Positions 18,239 through 26,538 of a stretch of DNA of 64,000 bases are shown in pieces. Below the pieces are notes generated by a model, which saw only the letters and a program-made list of their open reading frames with translations, ran no database searches and was not told where the DNA came from. This stretch comes from an uncultured Lachnospiraceae bacterium (GTDB taxonomy: Bacteria; Bacillota; Clostridia; Lachnospirales; Lachnospiraceae), in assembly GCA_902779305.1 (NCBI GenBank), contig CACZBD010000008.1:62001-126000 (forward strand), in the 5' to 3' direction. Every line of letters starts with the position of its first letter. Position 1 is the first letter of the stretch. The position numbers and the translations under genes are program-made.

Positions 18239-18776
18239 AAATCTTTCTTACTCCTCTCCTGCTGATCAAAAGATCAGATAATATGCCGGTCAAAAATCCG
18301 GTAACGGTTCCGGACAGCAAAAGAACGGGCAGATAATATACAAGCTTCAGTTCATTAACGATCAGCGCGGCGATCATAAGCTGTGCCAGATTATGGCTGA
18401 TCCCACCAAGCACGCTGCATCCTGTGGCCCCGATCACAGAAAAGCGGGAACAGACAGCCATGACAAAGAGACTGAAAAGTCCGCCGGCAAGGCTGTACAG
18501 CAGTGCATATACATTTGTAAACAGCAGACTGATGATGGCGATCCTGATAAGCAGGACGATCGCAGCATCCAGGACCCTTCGGCAAAAAGAGAGCCGGCTG
18601 TCCTTTGCCAGATAAAGGATCAGAACCGTCACAAAATTGCAAAGGCCAAGCTTCACACCGGGAATCCCGAATGAAAACGGGATCAGGACCTCAATATATC
18701 CGCATATGATAGCAACCGCGCTCATCATGGAAAGCATGGCAAGGTGTCTGACACCGCCTTTACCTTGCAACTGCAT
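18216..18776 (-). CDS. Gx transporter / heptaprenyl-diphosphate-synthase component I family membrane protein (EetB-like)
   Basis: Integral membrane protein of 186 residues with about five or six helices. It shows the family pattern: a first helix after a short charged N-terminus, LIPFSFGIPGVKLGLCNF with the conserved GxKLGL(C/A)N motif, and a later GCSVLGGISHNLAQLMIA segment with small residues and an invariant HN. Despite the historic synthase name, it looks like a small-molecule transporter. Its start overlaps the NusG-II gene by 17 bases; this pairing resembles EetB-EetA of the Listeria extracellular electron transfer locus. Function is therefore inferred only from family and pairing. Confidence 0.78.
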   Translation of the reverse strand: MQLQGKGGVRHLAMLSMMSAVAIICGYIEVLIPFSFGIPGVKLGLCNFVTVLILYLAKDSRLSFCRRVLDAAIVLLIRIAIISLLFTNVYALLYSLAGGLFSLFVMAVCSRFSVIGATGCSVLGGISHNLAQLMIAALIVNELKLVYYLPVLLLSGTVTGFLTGILSDLLISRRGVRKIYDRFFEG

Positions 18777-19140
18777 CTATGGAATTCTCCTCACCTGAAC
18801 TGATCCTGATCACGACACGGTGCGGCAGACATACGATCGTTTCCCCGTCAGCGCTGACCGCTTTCTGATATACGCAGTCTTCACCCGGACAATCTGCATG
18901 GATTATATCCGCATGTCCCCCGGAAATCAAAAGCGTATTCTCACCGCCGTCATACCCTTTGATGTTCACAGTCCTGTCTTCGTTCAAAGGATAGCTTCCC
19001 GTCTGCTCTCCGTTCACGGTAACGATCACGGTATCCCCCTTCTTTAAGAACAGGGAAGAAAAGAGCCACAGCAGTCCGAAAACGGCTAACGCGCATATGA
19101 ATATGATCAGGTCCGCTTTTTTGATCTTCATCTTTTTCAT
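18760..19140 (-). CDS. NusG domain II-containing membrane-anchored protein (EetA-like)
   Basis: 126-residue protein with an N-terminal membrane anchor (about residues 9-28, IIFICALAVFGLLWLFSSL) and an extracytosolic NusG_II domain (KGDTVIVTVNGEQTGSYPL onward) that keeps the typical CPGEDCVYQ and ETIVCLPHRVVI cysteines. NusG_II here is not the transcription factor; such anchored forms occur next to Gx-type transporters in flavin-based electron transfer clusters. The open frame reaches 19221 but that part runs through the leuD terminator, so the start must be one of the ATGs at 19158, 19140 or 19131; 19140 is my choice. No strong ribosome site is visible. Confidence 0.75.
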   Translation of the reverse strand: MKKMKIKKADLIIFICALAVFGLLWLFSSLFLKKGDTVIVTVNGEQTGSYPLNEDRTVNIKGYDGGENTLLISGGHADIIHADCPGEDCVYQKAVSADGETIVCLPHRVVIRISSGEENSIDAVAR

Positions 19141-19183
19141 CTTATCATAACCGAACATATGTTTCAAGACGGCCGCAACTGAC

Positions 19184-19214
19184 AAAAAAGAAGCCGGCGT
19201 CTGCCGGCTTCTTT
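19184..19214 (-). terminator. Terminator after leuCD
   Basis: GCCGGC-AGAC-GCCGGC extended by AAAGAA / TTCTTT and ending in a T run on the minus strand. It separates leuCD from the NusG-II/Gx/ruvAB unit and rules out the upstream part of the NusG-II open frame. Confidence 0.9.
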
Positions 19215-19224
19215 GATACAACCT

Positions 19225-19713
19225 TCACTGCTTTTTATTGATGTAATTGATCAGGCCTTCGCTTTCGATGATCTTCTGCATGAATTCCGGGAACGGCTGT
19301 CCCTTGAAGGTCTGATCTTTGGTGACATCTTTGATCATTCCGCTGTCAAAATCAACTTCCACCGTGTCCCCGTCCTCAATGGCATCTGCCGCTTCGGGAC
19401 ATTCAATGATCGCAAGACCGATGTTGATCGCGTTCCTGTAAAAGATCCTTGCGAATGTCTTTGCGATCACGCAGCTGACCCCGGAGGCTTTCAGAACGAT
19501 CGGTGCATGTTCTCTTGAAGAACCACAGCCGAAATTCTTTCCTCCGACAACGAGATCTCCGGGTTTGATCTTTTTGACAAACTCCGTGTCAATATCTTCC
19601 ATCGCATGTGTGGAGAGTTCTTTTACATCCTGGATCGCAAGATATCTTGCCGGGATGATCACATCCGTATCCACATTGTCACCGTATTTATAAGCTGTTC
19701 CGTTTGCTTTCAT
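19225..19713 (-). CDS. leuD: 3-isopropylmalate dehydratase small subunit
   Basis: Swivelling small subunit of isopropylmalate isomerase in leucine synthesis; partner of LeuC. The 162-residue protein is the short clostridial/archaeal type. It shows [16 protein letters not shown] at the N-terminus and [13 protein letters not shown], the substrate-binding loop. It lies 12 bases after leuC and ends the two-gene unit. It could in principle be a homoaconitase or methylmalate-type dehydratase subunit of the same family, but leucine-pathway genes elsewhere in the window support the call. Confidence 0.93.
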   Translation of the reverse strand: MKANGTAYKYGDNVDTDVIIPARYLAIQDVKELSTHAMEDIDTEFVKKIKPGDLVVGGKNFGCGSSREHAPIVLKASGVSCVIAKTFARIFYRNAINIGLAIIECPEAADAIEDGDTVEVDFDSGMIKDVTKDQTFKGQPFPEFMQKIIESEGLINYINKKQ

Positions 19714-19725
19714 GATCTGTCTTCC

Positions 19726-20991
19726 TCATTCTTTTGGTTGTGTGATATAGCCTGCGATCGCGCTTGCGGCTGCTACTGCTGGGCTTGCAAGATAAACCTC
19801 GGAATCCACATGGCCCATCCTGCCGACAAAGTTCCTGTTCGTCGTGGAAATGCAGCGTTCCCCTTCCGCCATAACGCCCATATAGCCGCCAAGGCAGGGC
19901 CCGCAGGTCGGGGTGGAAACGATCGCGCCTGCTTCGATGAAGGTTTTGAGAAGTCCTTCCTTCATAGCCTGCAGATAGATCTCCTGTGTCGCGGGGATAA
20001 TGATCAGACGCACATGATCCGCAACCTTTTTCCCGTTTAAGAGCATGGCAGCGATCCTCAGATCATCCATCCTGCCGTTTGTACAGGATCCGATCACGGC
20101 CTGGTCCACTTTGATCTTTTCTTTGATCTCATCCACGGTCTTTGTGTTTTCCGGCAGATGCGGAAATGCGACCGTCGGTCTCAAAGCGGAAAGATCGATG
20201 GTATATTCTTCCTCATAAACGGCATCAGCATCCGCTTCATATTCTTTATATTCACGTTTGCTGTGCTCTTTCAGATATTCCCTCGTCAGATCATCCACAG
20301 GAAAGATCCCGTTTTTGCCGCCGGCTTCGATAGCCATGTTGGCAATGGTAAAGCGGTCATCCATGCTTAAATACCGGATCCCGTCACCGGTAAATTCCAT
20401 GGACTTGTACAGAGCGCCGTCCACGCCGATCATTCCGATGATATGCAGGATCACGTCTTTACCGCTTACCCATTTCCCGGGGATCCCGGTCAGATTGAAC
20501 CGGATCGCGCCGGGTACTTTAAACCATGCTTTTCCCGTTGCCATACCGGCTGCCATGTCCGTTGAGCCGACACCCGTTGAGAAAGCCCCCAATGCGCCGT
20601 ATGTACAGGTATGCGAATCGGCTCCGATGATCACATCTCCCGCGACCGTCAATCCCTGTTCGGGCAAAAGCGCATGTTCGATCCCCATTTTTCCGACATC
20701 ATAATAATGCGAGATCTCGTGTTTTATGGAAAATTCCCTGACACATTTGCAGTTCTGCGCAGATTTGATATCCTTATTCGGCACAAAATGGTCCATGACC
20801 AATGCGATCTTATCCTTATCAAACACGCCGCCCGTCTGCATCTTATCCATTTCCCGGATGGCAACCGGCGTCGTGATATCATTTCCGAGCACCAGATCAA
20901 GATCCGCCTCGATCAGCTGGCCGGCTTCCACAAAAGGAAGGTGCGCATGATCCGCCAGGATCTTCTGCGTCATCGTCATTCCTTTGGACAT
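19726..20991 (-). CDS. leuC: 3-isopropylmalate dehydratase large subunit
   Basis: Aconitase-superfamily enzyme that interconverts 2- and 3-isopropylmalate with a [4Fe-4S] cluster. The 421-residue protein shows the family's [10 protein letters not shown] start, [23 protein letters not shown] in two overlapping motifs, the first cluster cysteine in SCTNGR and the CxxC pair in PTCGPCLGG. The length fits the clostridial LeuC type. Start: GGAGG is followed after 4 bases by ATG (20994) and after 7 by a second ATG (20991); the second has better spacing. It has its own promoter facing the LysR gene. Confidence 0.93.
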   Translation of the reverse strand: MSKGMTMTQKILADHAHLPFVEAGQLIEADLDLVLGNDITTPVAIREMDKMQTGGVFDKDKIALVMDHFVPNKDIKSAQNCKCVREFSIKHEISHYYDVGKMGIEHALLPEQGLTVAGDVIIGADSHTCTYGALGAFSTGVGSTDMAAGMATGKAWFKVPGAIRFNLTGIPGKWVSGKDVILHIIGMIGVDGALYKSMEFTGDGIRYLSMDDRFTIANMAIEAGGKNGIFPVDDLTREYLKEHSKREYKEYEADADAVYEEEYTIDLSALRPTVAFPHLPENTKTVDEIKEKIKVDQAVIGSCTNGRMDDLRIAAMLLNGKKVADHVRLIIIPATQEIYLQAMKEGLLKTFIEAGAIVSTPTCGPCLGGYMGVMAEGERCISTTNRNFVGRMGHVDSEVYLASPAVAAASAIAGYITQPKE

Positions 20992-21023
20992 CATGATACC
21001 TCCGTTATGTTCCGTAATTTAAC

Positions 21024-21058
21024 ATTGTGATTATAGCACCACAATTTCTATAAATGAA
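21024..21058 (-). promoter_or_regulatory. leuC promoter with overlapping inverted repeat
   Basis: Minus strand: -35-like TTCATT (21053-21058), 17-base spacer, TATAAT (21030-21035) preceded by TGC (extended -10). An inverted repeat, ATTGTG (21024-21029) - 10 bases - CACAAT (21040-21045), is centred on the -10, a position suited to repression or regulator contact. Confidence 0.65.
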
Positions 21059-21074
21059 ATATATAATAATTATA

Positions 21075-21103
21075 TTTAAAATAACCGCAGGTTATGCTAT
21101 GAT
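21075..21103 (+). promoter_or_regulatory. LysR-gene promoter with palindromic operator in the spacer
   Basis: TTTAAA (21075-21080), 17-base spacer, TATGAT (21098-21103) preceded by TGC (extended -10). The spacer holds the perfect repeat ATAACC-GCA-GGTTAT (21081-21095), which matches the T-N11-A architecture of LysR-family sites. Transcription would begin at about 21110, the A of the start codon. Confidence 0.6.
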
Positions 21104-21109
21104 AGCAGT

Positions 21110-21997
21110 ATGGAAAACAATCTTTCACTTTACAGGATCTTTTATACCACAGCAGAAGAAGGCAATATCTCGGCTGCCGCCAAAAAGCTGTTCATCTCAC
21201 AGCCCGCCGTAAGCAAAGCGATCGCAAGGCTGGAGCAGAATATCGGCATGCCGTTATTTTTACGCAGTTCCAAAGGCGTTTCCCTGACACATGAAGGAAC
21301 GCTGCTCTATTCTTATGTCAAAACCGCTTTTGAGAATTTAAACGAAGGGGAAGAACAGTTAAAGAATCTGCTGGAATTCTCCGGCGGACAGATCCGCTTC
21401 GGCGCGAGCACCACACTTTGCAAATACGTGCTGCTCCCCTATCTGCAGTCATTTATACAGACTAATCCCAGCGTGAAGATCTCCATTGTCTGCCAGAACA
21501 CAAACGAGACCCTAAAACTTCTGGAAGAAAAAAAGATCGACATCGGTCTCATCGGAATGACCAGTGTCGACGCCCCTCTTCCGGAACACCTGAAATATAC
21601 GCAGGTTCAGGAGATCGAAGATATCTTTGTGGCCACGAAGGATTATATCAAGGCCATGGGTACAAAGGACATCATCTCACACTCCACGCTGCTGTTACTG
21701 AACAAGGAAAATATCACCAGACAATATATCGATCATTATTTCTTTGAAAATCATGTGAAAGTCAATCAGGTGATCGAAGCCACTTCTCTGGATCTTCTGA
21801 TCGAATTCGCCAAGATCTCGCTGGGTCTTGGCTGTGTGATCAAGGAATTTGTTCTGCAGGAACTTGCCAGCAAACAGCTGATCCAGATCCCGTTAAAAAA
21901 TCCGATCCCGAAACGTTCCATCGGTTTCGTATATTCGGACGGTACCCAGCCGAGCATTGCGGCTTCCCGCTTTGTCGATCATATCAGATCCTATTAG
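21110..21997 (+). CDS. LysR family transcriptional regulator
   Basis: DNA-binding regulator of 295 residues, the family's normal size. The N-terminal winged helix-turn-helix (about residues 5-62, GNISAAAKKLFISQPAVSKAI) is canonical; the rest is the co-inducer-binding domain (GQIRFGASTTLCKYVLLPYL onward). It is divergent from leuCD, with two inverted repeats between, so it probably controls leuCD and itself; the effector may be a leucine-pathway intermediate (inference). No Shine-Dalgarno sequence precedes the ATG, and the likely promoter places the transcript start at the ATG itself, so the mRNA may be leaderless. Its stop codon overlaps the stop of the convergent miaB gene. Confidence 0.9.
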   Translation: MENNLSLYRIFYTTAEEGNISAAAKKLFISQPAVSKAIARLEQNIGMPLFLRSSKGVSLTHEGTLLYSYVKTAFENLNEGEEQLKNLLEFSGGQIRFGASTTLCKYVLLPYLQSFIQTNPSVKISIVCQNTNETLKLLEEKKIDIGLIGMTSVDAPLPEHLKYTQVQEIEDIFVATKDYIKAMGTKDIISHSTLLLLNKENITRQYIDHYFFENHVKVNQVIEATSLDLLIEFAKISLGLGCVIKEFVLQELASKQLIQIPLKNPIPKRSIGFVYSDGTQPSIAASRFVDHIRSY

Positions 21998-23403
21998 ACA
22001 GGTTCCCCGATGTAATAAAATCCTTTGCAGGATAAGAGTTTTACGGACAGGATCTGACCGATCATCGAAGGATCTCCGGGAAAATGGACCACAAAATTCT
22101 GCTCCATCCTACCGGTCAGGAGTGAGGGATCCTGTTCGTTCACTTCTTCCGCAAGCACCTTCACGGTTTCTCCGACAAACCTTCCCGTCATTTCCTTTGA
22201 TGTTTCCTGCACAAGCTGAAGCACCCTGTCAAACTGCTCTTTTACAAATGCTTCATCAACCTGTTCCATATTTGCCGCCGGCGTTCCGGTTCTCTTGGAA
22301 TAGATGAATGTAAACGCATTGTCGAATCTGACTTTTCGGATGACATCCAGTGTCTCGTCCACATCCTCTTTGGTTTCCGTAGGAAAGCCGACGATGATAT
22401 CCGTCGTGATCGCTATGGACGGCATTCTGCTTCGGATCTTTTCCGTAAGTGCAAGATACTGTTCCTTGTCATATTTGCGGTTCATCAGCTTCAGGATCCT
22501 GGAACTGCCGGACTGCAGAGGAAGATGCAGATGCAGACAGACCTTCTCGTTTTCTTCCATGACTGTGATCAGATCATCAGAAAGGTCTTTTGGATGCGAT
22601 GTCATAAAGCGGATCCTTTCGATCCCGTCGATCTTTGCGGTCTCTTTCAGCAGCCCGGCAAAATCGATCTTTTCGTCAAGGCCTTTCCCGTAAGAATTCA
22701 CATTCTGCCCCAAAAGCATGATCTCCCTGACACCGGAATCCGCAAGTTTTCTGATCTCGCATAGGATCTCTTCGCTTTTTCTCGAACGCTCCCGTCCTCT
22801 GACATACGGAACGATACAGTAACTGCAGAAATTATCGCAGCCGAACATGATATTGACACCTGATTTGAACGGATATTTCCGTTCCACAGGAAGGTCTTCC
22901 ACGATCCTGTCGGCTTGTTTTAGGATCTCGATCACCTGCCTGTCCTCTGAATACATGGTAAACAGCAGTTCCGCAAGTTTATAAATATTGTGCGTTCCGA
23001 AGATCAGATCCACATAAGGATAGCTCTTTTTGATCTTTTCGATCACAGAAGGTTCCTGCATCATACAGCCGCACATTGCGATCCGCATATGCTGGTTACT
23101 TTTCCTGAAACTCTTTAAAACACCGAGTCTGCCATAGATGCGTTTATTGGCATTATCCCTGACGGTACAGGTATTCATCACCACAAGATCCGCGGCCGTT
23201 TCTTCCTCTGTTTCCTGAAAACCTGCCGCTTTCAGGATCCCGAGCAGTTTTTCGGAATCCCTGGCATTCATCTGGCAGCCGAATGTGGCGATATGACAGG
23301 TCAGCTTCCGGTTCAAAAGCTGTTCCTGCTTCTGAATGAAGCCTGAAAGTTCATTCCTGTAATAGTTTTGTCTGTCCGGTTCATTTTGCGGGATATTATT
23401 CAT
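21994..23403 (-). CDS. miaB: tRNA (N6-isopentenyladenosine(37)-C2)-methylthiotransferase MiaB
   Basis: Radical-SAM enzyme that adds a methylthio group to i6A37 of tRNAs. The 469-residue protein has the N-terminal UPF0004 domain with its three cluster cysteines (Cys43, Cys79, Cys113), the radical-SAM CxxxCxxC at Cys189, Cys193 and Cys196, followed by VPYVRGRERSR, and a C-terminal TRAM domain. The N-terminal ~30-residue extension is usual in clostridial MiaB. It overlaps the upstream cyclo-ligase gene by 8 bases and ends tail-to-tail with the LysR gene. Confidence 0.95.
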   Translation of the reverse strand: MNNIPQNEPDRQNYYRNELSGFIQKQEQLLNRKLTCHIATFGCQMNARDSEKLLGILKAAGFQETEEETAADLVVMNTCTVRDNANKRIYGRLGVLKSFRKSNQHMRIAMCGCMMQEPSVIEKIKKSYPYVDLIFGTHNIYKLAELLFTMYSEDRQVIEILKQADRIVEDLPVERKYPFKSGVNIMFGCDNFCSYCIVPYVRGRERSRKSEEILCEIRKLADSGVREIMLLGQNVNSYGKGLDEKIDFAGLLKETAKIDGIERIRFMTSHPKDLSDDLITVMEENEKVCLHLHLPLQSGSSRILKLMNRKYDKEQYLALTEKIRSRMPSIAITTDIIVGFPTETKEDVDETLDVIRKVRFDNAFTFIYSKRTGTPAANMEQVDEAFVKEQFDRVLQLVQETSKEMTGRFVGETVKVLAEEVNEQDPSLLTGRMEQNFVVHFPGDPSMIGQILSVKLLSCKGFYYIGEPV

Positions 23404-23956
23404 AGATCTTTTCTTCCGTTATGATCATCTGCGGTCTGAAGTCATTATCATCAGCCGGGATCCTCTCCACTTTCTGGTCTTCATATGCAAGCGCGATCGT
23501 TTTGCAGTTGGAATGTGCTTTCAGATAGCGGTCATAATACCCTTTCCCGTATCCGATCCGGTTTCTGTTTTCATCAAACGCAACAAGCGGCATGATGATC
23601 AGATCCGGCTGCTCCATTGTCACCGCTTTTTCTTCCGGCGCAAGGATATGATATTTCCCTGGTTTTAAACCGCTTATGTTCAGCACATATTTAAAGATCA
23701 TCTCACATTTTTCTTCAGAGACGATATAAGGAAAGGCGACCCCTTTATCCAGAAACGTTGCACGGTTTATGAGCGGATAAGTGATCACTTCATTTGCATA
23801 AGACGCGTAGATCGCGACTTTGTATGCGCTTAAAAAAATGTCTGTTTTATCAAGTTTTTTAAGGATCCGCGCGCTTTTTTCCATACAGTCCATGTCGCTC
23901 ATGGCATTTCTTACGGCAAGGATCCGCTTCCTGATGCTGTCTTTATCTTCCATCAT
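23396..23956 (-). CDS. 5-formyltetrahydrofolate cyclo-ligase
   Basis: Converts 5-formyl-THF to 5,10-methenyl-THF using ATP (MTHFS family). The 186-residue product has the expected size. It shows the N-terminal DSIRKRILAVRNAMS, the middle YANEVITYPLI segment, and the C-terminal signature MPLVAFDENRNRIGYGKGYYDRYL that binds nucleotide and folate. The open frame extends upstream into proB; the first sensible starts are the tandem ATGs at 23956 and 23953, 17-20 bases after the proB stop, with only a distant GAGG. Confidence 0.9.
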   Translation of the reverse strand: MMEDKDSIRKRILAVRNAMSDMDCMEKSARILKKLDKTDIFLSAYKVAIYASYANEVITYPLINRATFLDKGVAFPYIVSEEKCEMIFKYVLNISGLKPGKYHILAPEEKAVTMEQPDLIIMPLVAFDENRNRIGYGKGYYDRYLKAHSNCKTIALAYEDQKVERIPADDNDFRPQMIITEEKIYE

Positions 23957-23972
23957 GTTTTTGATCGCAACC

Positions 23973-24860
23973 TCAACTGTTTCCGATGATATAATCCGCG
24001 ATCTTAAAGTTCTCGTCGCGTTTTCCGACAAACAAGGTGCCGTATTTTCTGCCTTCCATGATCTTATGGATCACGGAAACATCCTTTCCGTTGGCGATCA
24101 CCATATCGGCCCCGGAATTCACGGCAACGGTCGCAGCATGCAGTTTTGCACTCATCCCGCCTGTTCCGACACTGCTTCCGGTGCTGTCCTTACCCATCTT
24201 CATCAGATCCTCGTCAAGGCTTTCCACAACATCCACAAATCTGGCATTTTTGTTGGCTCTCGGATCGTCCGTATACAGACCGTCGATATCGGATAACAGG
24301 ATCAAAAGATCCGCATCCACCAGTGCGCAGACTACGGCTGAGAGAAAATCATTGTCACCGATCGTATCTTCGACTTCATGCACGGCTACCGTATCGTTTT
24401 CATTGACAACAGGGATCACACCCAGCTTTAACAGCTGTGAAAACGTATTCTGCGCATTTTTCCGATTGACTTTATCCACAATGGTATGTTTGGTCATCAG
24501 GATCTGCGCCGTCAGGTGATTATATTCCGCAAACAGTCTCTCGTAGATCATCATCAGTTTGGCCTGACCGATGGCAGCGCAGGCCTGTTTCAGCGGGATC
24601 TCTGTATCCGTAGGCGAAAGATTGAGCGTTTTCTTCCCGACGGCGATCGCGCCGGAAGACACCAGGATCACTTCTTTCCCCTGATTTTTCAGTTCACACA
24701 GTTCCCTTACCAGACGTTCCATTTTGGTCAGGTTCAGTTCTCCTGTCGCCATATGGTGAAGACTCGAGGATCCGATCTTGACGACGATCCGCTTTCTGTC
24801 CTTTAGCACGGCGCGCAGTTCCTGTTCTCCGGTCAATTTTTTAGTCGTTGGCTTTGTCAT
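23973..24860 (-). CDS. proB: Glutamate 5-kinase
   Basis: Phosphorylates glutamate in the first step of proline synthesis. The 295-residue protein contains the amino-acid kinase fold: RIVVKIGSSSLHH, ILVSSGAIAVGKK, NENDTVAVHEV, LLSDIDGLYTDDPR and GTGGMSAKLHAA. It lacks the C-terminal PUA domain of the ~367-residue E. coli enzyme, as in many Firmicutes. ProA (glutamate-5-semialdehyde dehydrogenase), usually adjacent, is not in this window. It begins 3 bases after the FAD-oxidoreductase gene. Confidence 0.94.
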   Translation of the reverse strand: MTKPTTKKLTGEQELRAVLKDRKRIVVKIGSSSLHHMATGELNLTKMERLVRELCELKNQGKEVILVSSGAIAVGKKTLNLSPTDTEIPLKQACAAIGQAKLMMIYERLFAEYNHLTAQILMTKHTIVDKVNRKNAQNTFSQLLKLGVIPVVNENDTVAVHEVEDTIGDNDFLSAVVCALVDADLLILLSDIDGLYTDDPRANKNARFVDVVESLDEDLMKMGKDSTGSSVGTGGMSAKLHAATVAVNSGADMVIANGKDVSVIHKIMEGRKYGTLFVGKRDENFKIADYIIGNS

Positions 24861-24863
24861 GTT

Positions 24864-26537
24864 TTAGTGCTCCGTTTTCTGAAATCTTTTACTATCATAC
24901 ATAGAGATGATCTTTTCCGCAACCCGCATGCCATCCATGGCCGCGCTGACGATCCCGCCTGCATAGCCGGCGCCTTCCCCGCAGGGATAGAGGCCTCTGA
25001 TGCTGCTCTGACATTCCTCATCCCTTAAGATCCTGACCGGTGAGGATGTACGGCTTTCCACGCCGGTCAGGACCGCATCCGGATCGTCATACCCTCTGAT
25101 CTGTTTTGCAAAAGCATGGATCGATTCGATCAGCGCTTCATTGATCTCTTCTCCAAAAAGCGTTCTTAAGTTCGAAAACCGGTAACTGCCTTTATGCATC
25201 GGCTCGATCTTTCCGGCCCCTCTGCTTTCCCGGTTGTTTTCAAAGTCGGAAAACAGCTGTACAGGCACTTTTCCTTTGCCTGCCTGATACGCGCTTTCTT
25301 CCAGTTTCCTTTGAAAAGCAAGGCCTGCAAGCGGATGATCGGAGTCAAAATCCCTGCCGTCAACGGATACGACAAGGGCCGCATTCGCATTTTCTCCGTT
25401 TCGTCCGCTGTAACTCATGCCGTTCACGGCGATCCTGTTTTCTTCCGAAGAAGCATCGACCACATAACCGCCGGGACACATGCAGAAAGAATACACATTT
25501 CTGCCGTTTGAGCTCTTTCTTGCAAGTTTATAATCAGCGGCCCCGATCCCCTCATGGGAATCCCTGCCATACTGCGACTGATCGATCATGTTCTGGGCAT
25601 GTTCGATCCGAAGTCCGACGGCAAAGTTCTTCTGCTGCATCGGAACATGCAGATCATAAAGCCGCTGAAACGTATCTCTTGCGGAATGACCGATCGCAAG
25701 GACCACGATACCGGTCTTCAGTTCATAGTTTCCATCCTCTTTTTTAATAAAAATAGCGGGCAATTCCCTGTTTGGAAAGGTCTCTTCGACCGAAACGGAG
25801 GCGATCTTTTGTCCTTCCAAATGAATGTCCTTCAGTTTCATTCCAAAGTAAACGCTTCCGCCGAGTTCCATGATCTGATCTCTCATGTTCTTAACGACAG
25901 ATGATAAGACATCGGTTCCAAGATGCGGTTTTGCCGCATACGAGATTTCTTCCGGTGCGCCGGATCTCACAAAAGTGTCCAGAATAAAGCGGTTTCTTCC
26001 TGCCTTGTCACTGACACCGGTATTTAATTTGCCGTCTGAAAACGTTCCGGCACCGCCTTCCCCGAACTGCACATTACTTTCCGGATGAAGTCCTTGCGTT
26101 CCGTTCCAGAACGAGGATACGCGTCTGCTCCTGCTTTCCACATCCTCACCCCGTTCAAGCACAATGGGGCAAAATCCTTTCAGGGACAACAGATATGCGC
26201 AGAACAGGCCGGCAGGTCCGCTTCCCACAACAACCGGTCTTGTATTCAGCGGTAAAGTTCCGCAGGAAGGGATCTCATAGGATCTTTCCTCAACAGATTT
26301 CAATTTTCCCGTTCTGTCTTTTTGAAGGAGCGCTTTTGTTTTATTCTCATCAAACAGCACATCCACCGTATAGACGTAATACAGATCCGGTTTCTTTCTG
26401 GCATCCAGAGCGCGTCGCCTGATCCTGATCGCAGGAAGCGGTTCCGTTTTGGAAAGACCGAGAAGCTTTCTGATCTTCTGTTCCAAGGCTGACGCCGGAT
26501 GACCGACGGGCAGTTTGATCTGTTCCAGCCTGATCAT
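24864..26537 (-). CDS. NAD(P)/FAD-dependent oxidoreductase (COG2509-type)
   Basis: Flavoprotein of the uncharacterised FAD-dependent dehydrogenase group, 557 residues. An N-terminal domain of about 90 residues with RIRRRALDARKKPDLYYVYTVDV precedes the Rossmann motif VVVGSGPAGLFCAYLLSLKG, then ESNVQFGEGGAGTFSDGKL, typical of this group, and a C-terminal PCGEGAGYAGGIVSAAMDGMR FAD-binding motif. The substrate is unknown. The frame extends to 26636 through the next gene's end, but the ATG at 26537 with GGAG seven bases upstream gives the proper start. It follows the BaiN-like gene with a single-base gap. Confidence 0.85.
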   Translation of the reverse strand: MIRLEQIKLPVGHPASALEQKIRKLLGLSKTEPLPAIRIRRRALDARKKPDLYYVYTVDVLFDENKTKALLQKDRTGKLKSVEERSYEIPSCGTLPLNTRPVVVGSGPAGLFCAYLLSLKGFCPIVLERGEDVESRSRRVSSFWNGTQGLHPESNVQFGEGGAGTFSDGKLNTGVSDKAGRNRFILDTFVRSGAPEEISYAAKPHLGTDVLSSVVKNMRDQIMELGGSVYFGMKLKDIHLEGQKIASVSVEETFPNRELPAIFIKKEDGNYELKTGIVVLAIGHSARDTFQRLYDLHVPMQQKNFAVGLRIEHAQNMIDQSQYGRDSHEGIGAADYKLARKSSNGRNVYSFCMCPGGYVVDASSEENRIAVNGMSYSGRNGENANAALVVSVDGRDFDSDHPLAGLAFQRKLEESAYQAGKGKVPVQLFSDFENNRESRGAGKIEPMHKGSYRFSNLRTLFGEEINEALIESIHAFAKQIRGYDDPDAVLTGVESRTSSPVRILRDEECQSSIRGLYPCGEGAGYAGGIVSAAMDGMRVAEKIISMYDSKRFQKTEH

Positions 26538-26538
26538 G

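Noticed and set aside
19141..19221. N-terminal extension of the NusG-II protein
   Set aside because: It would run through the leuCD terminator hairpin.
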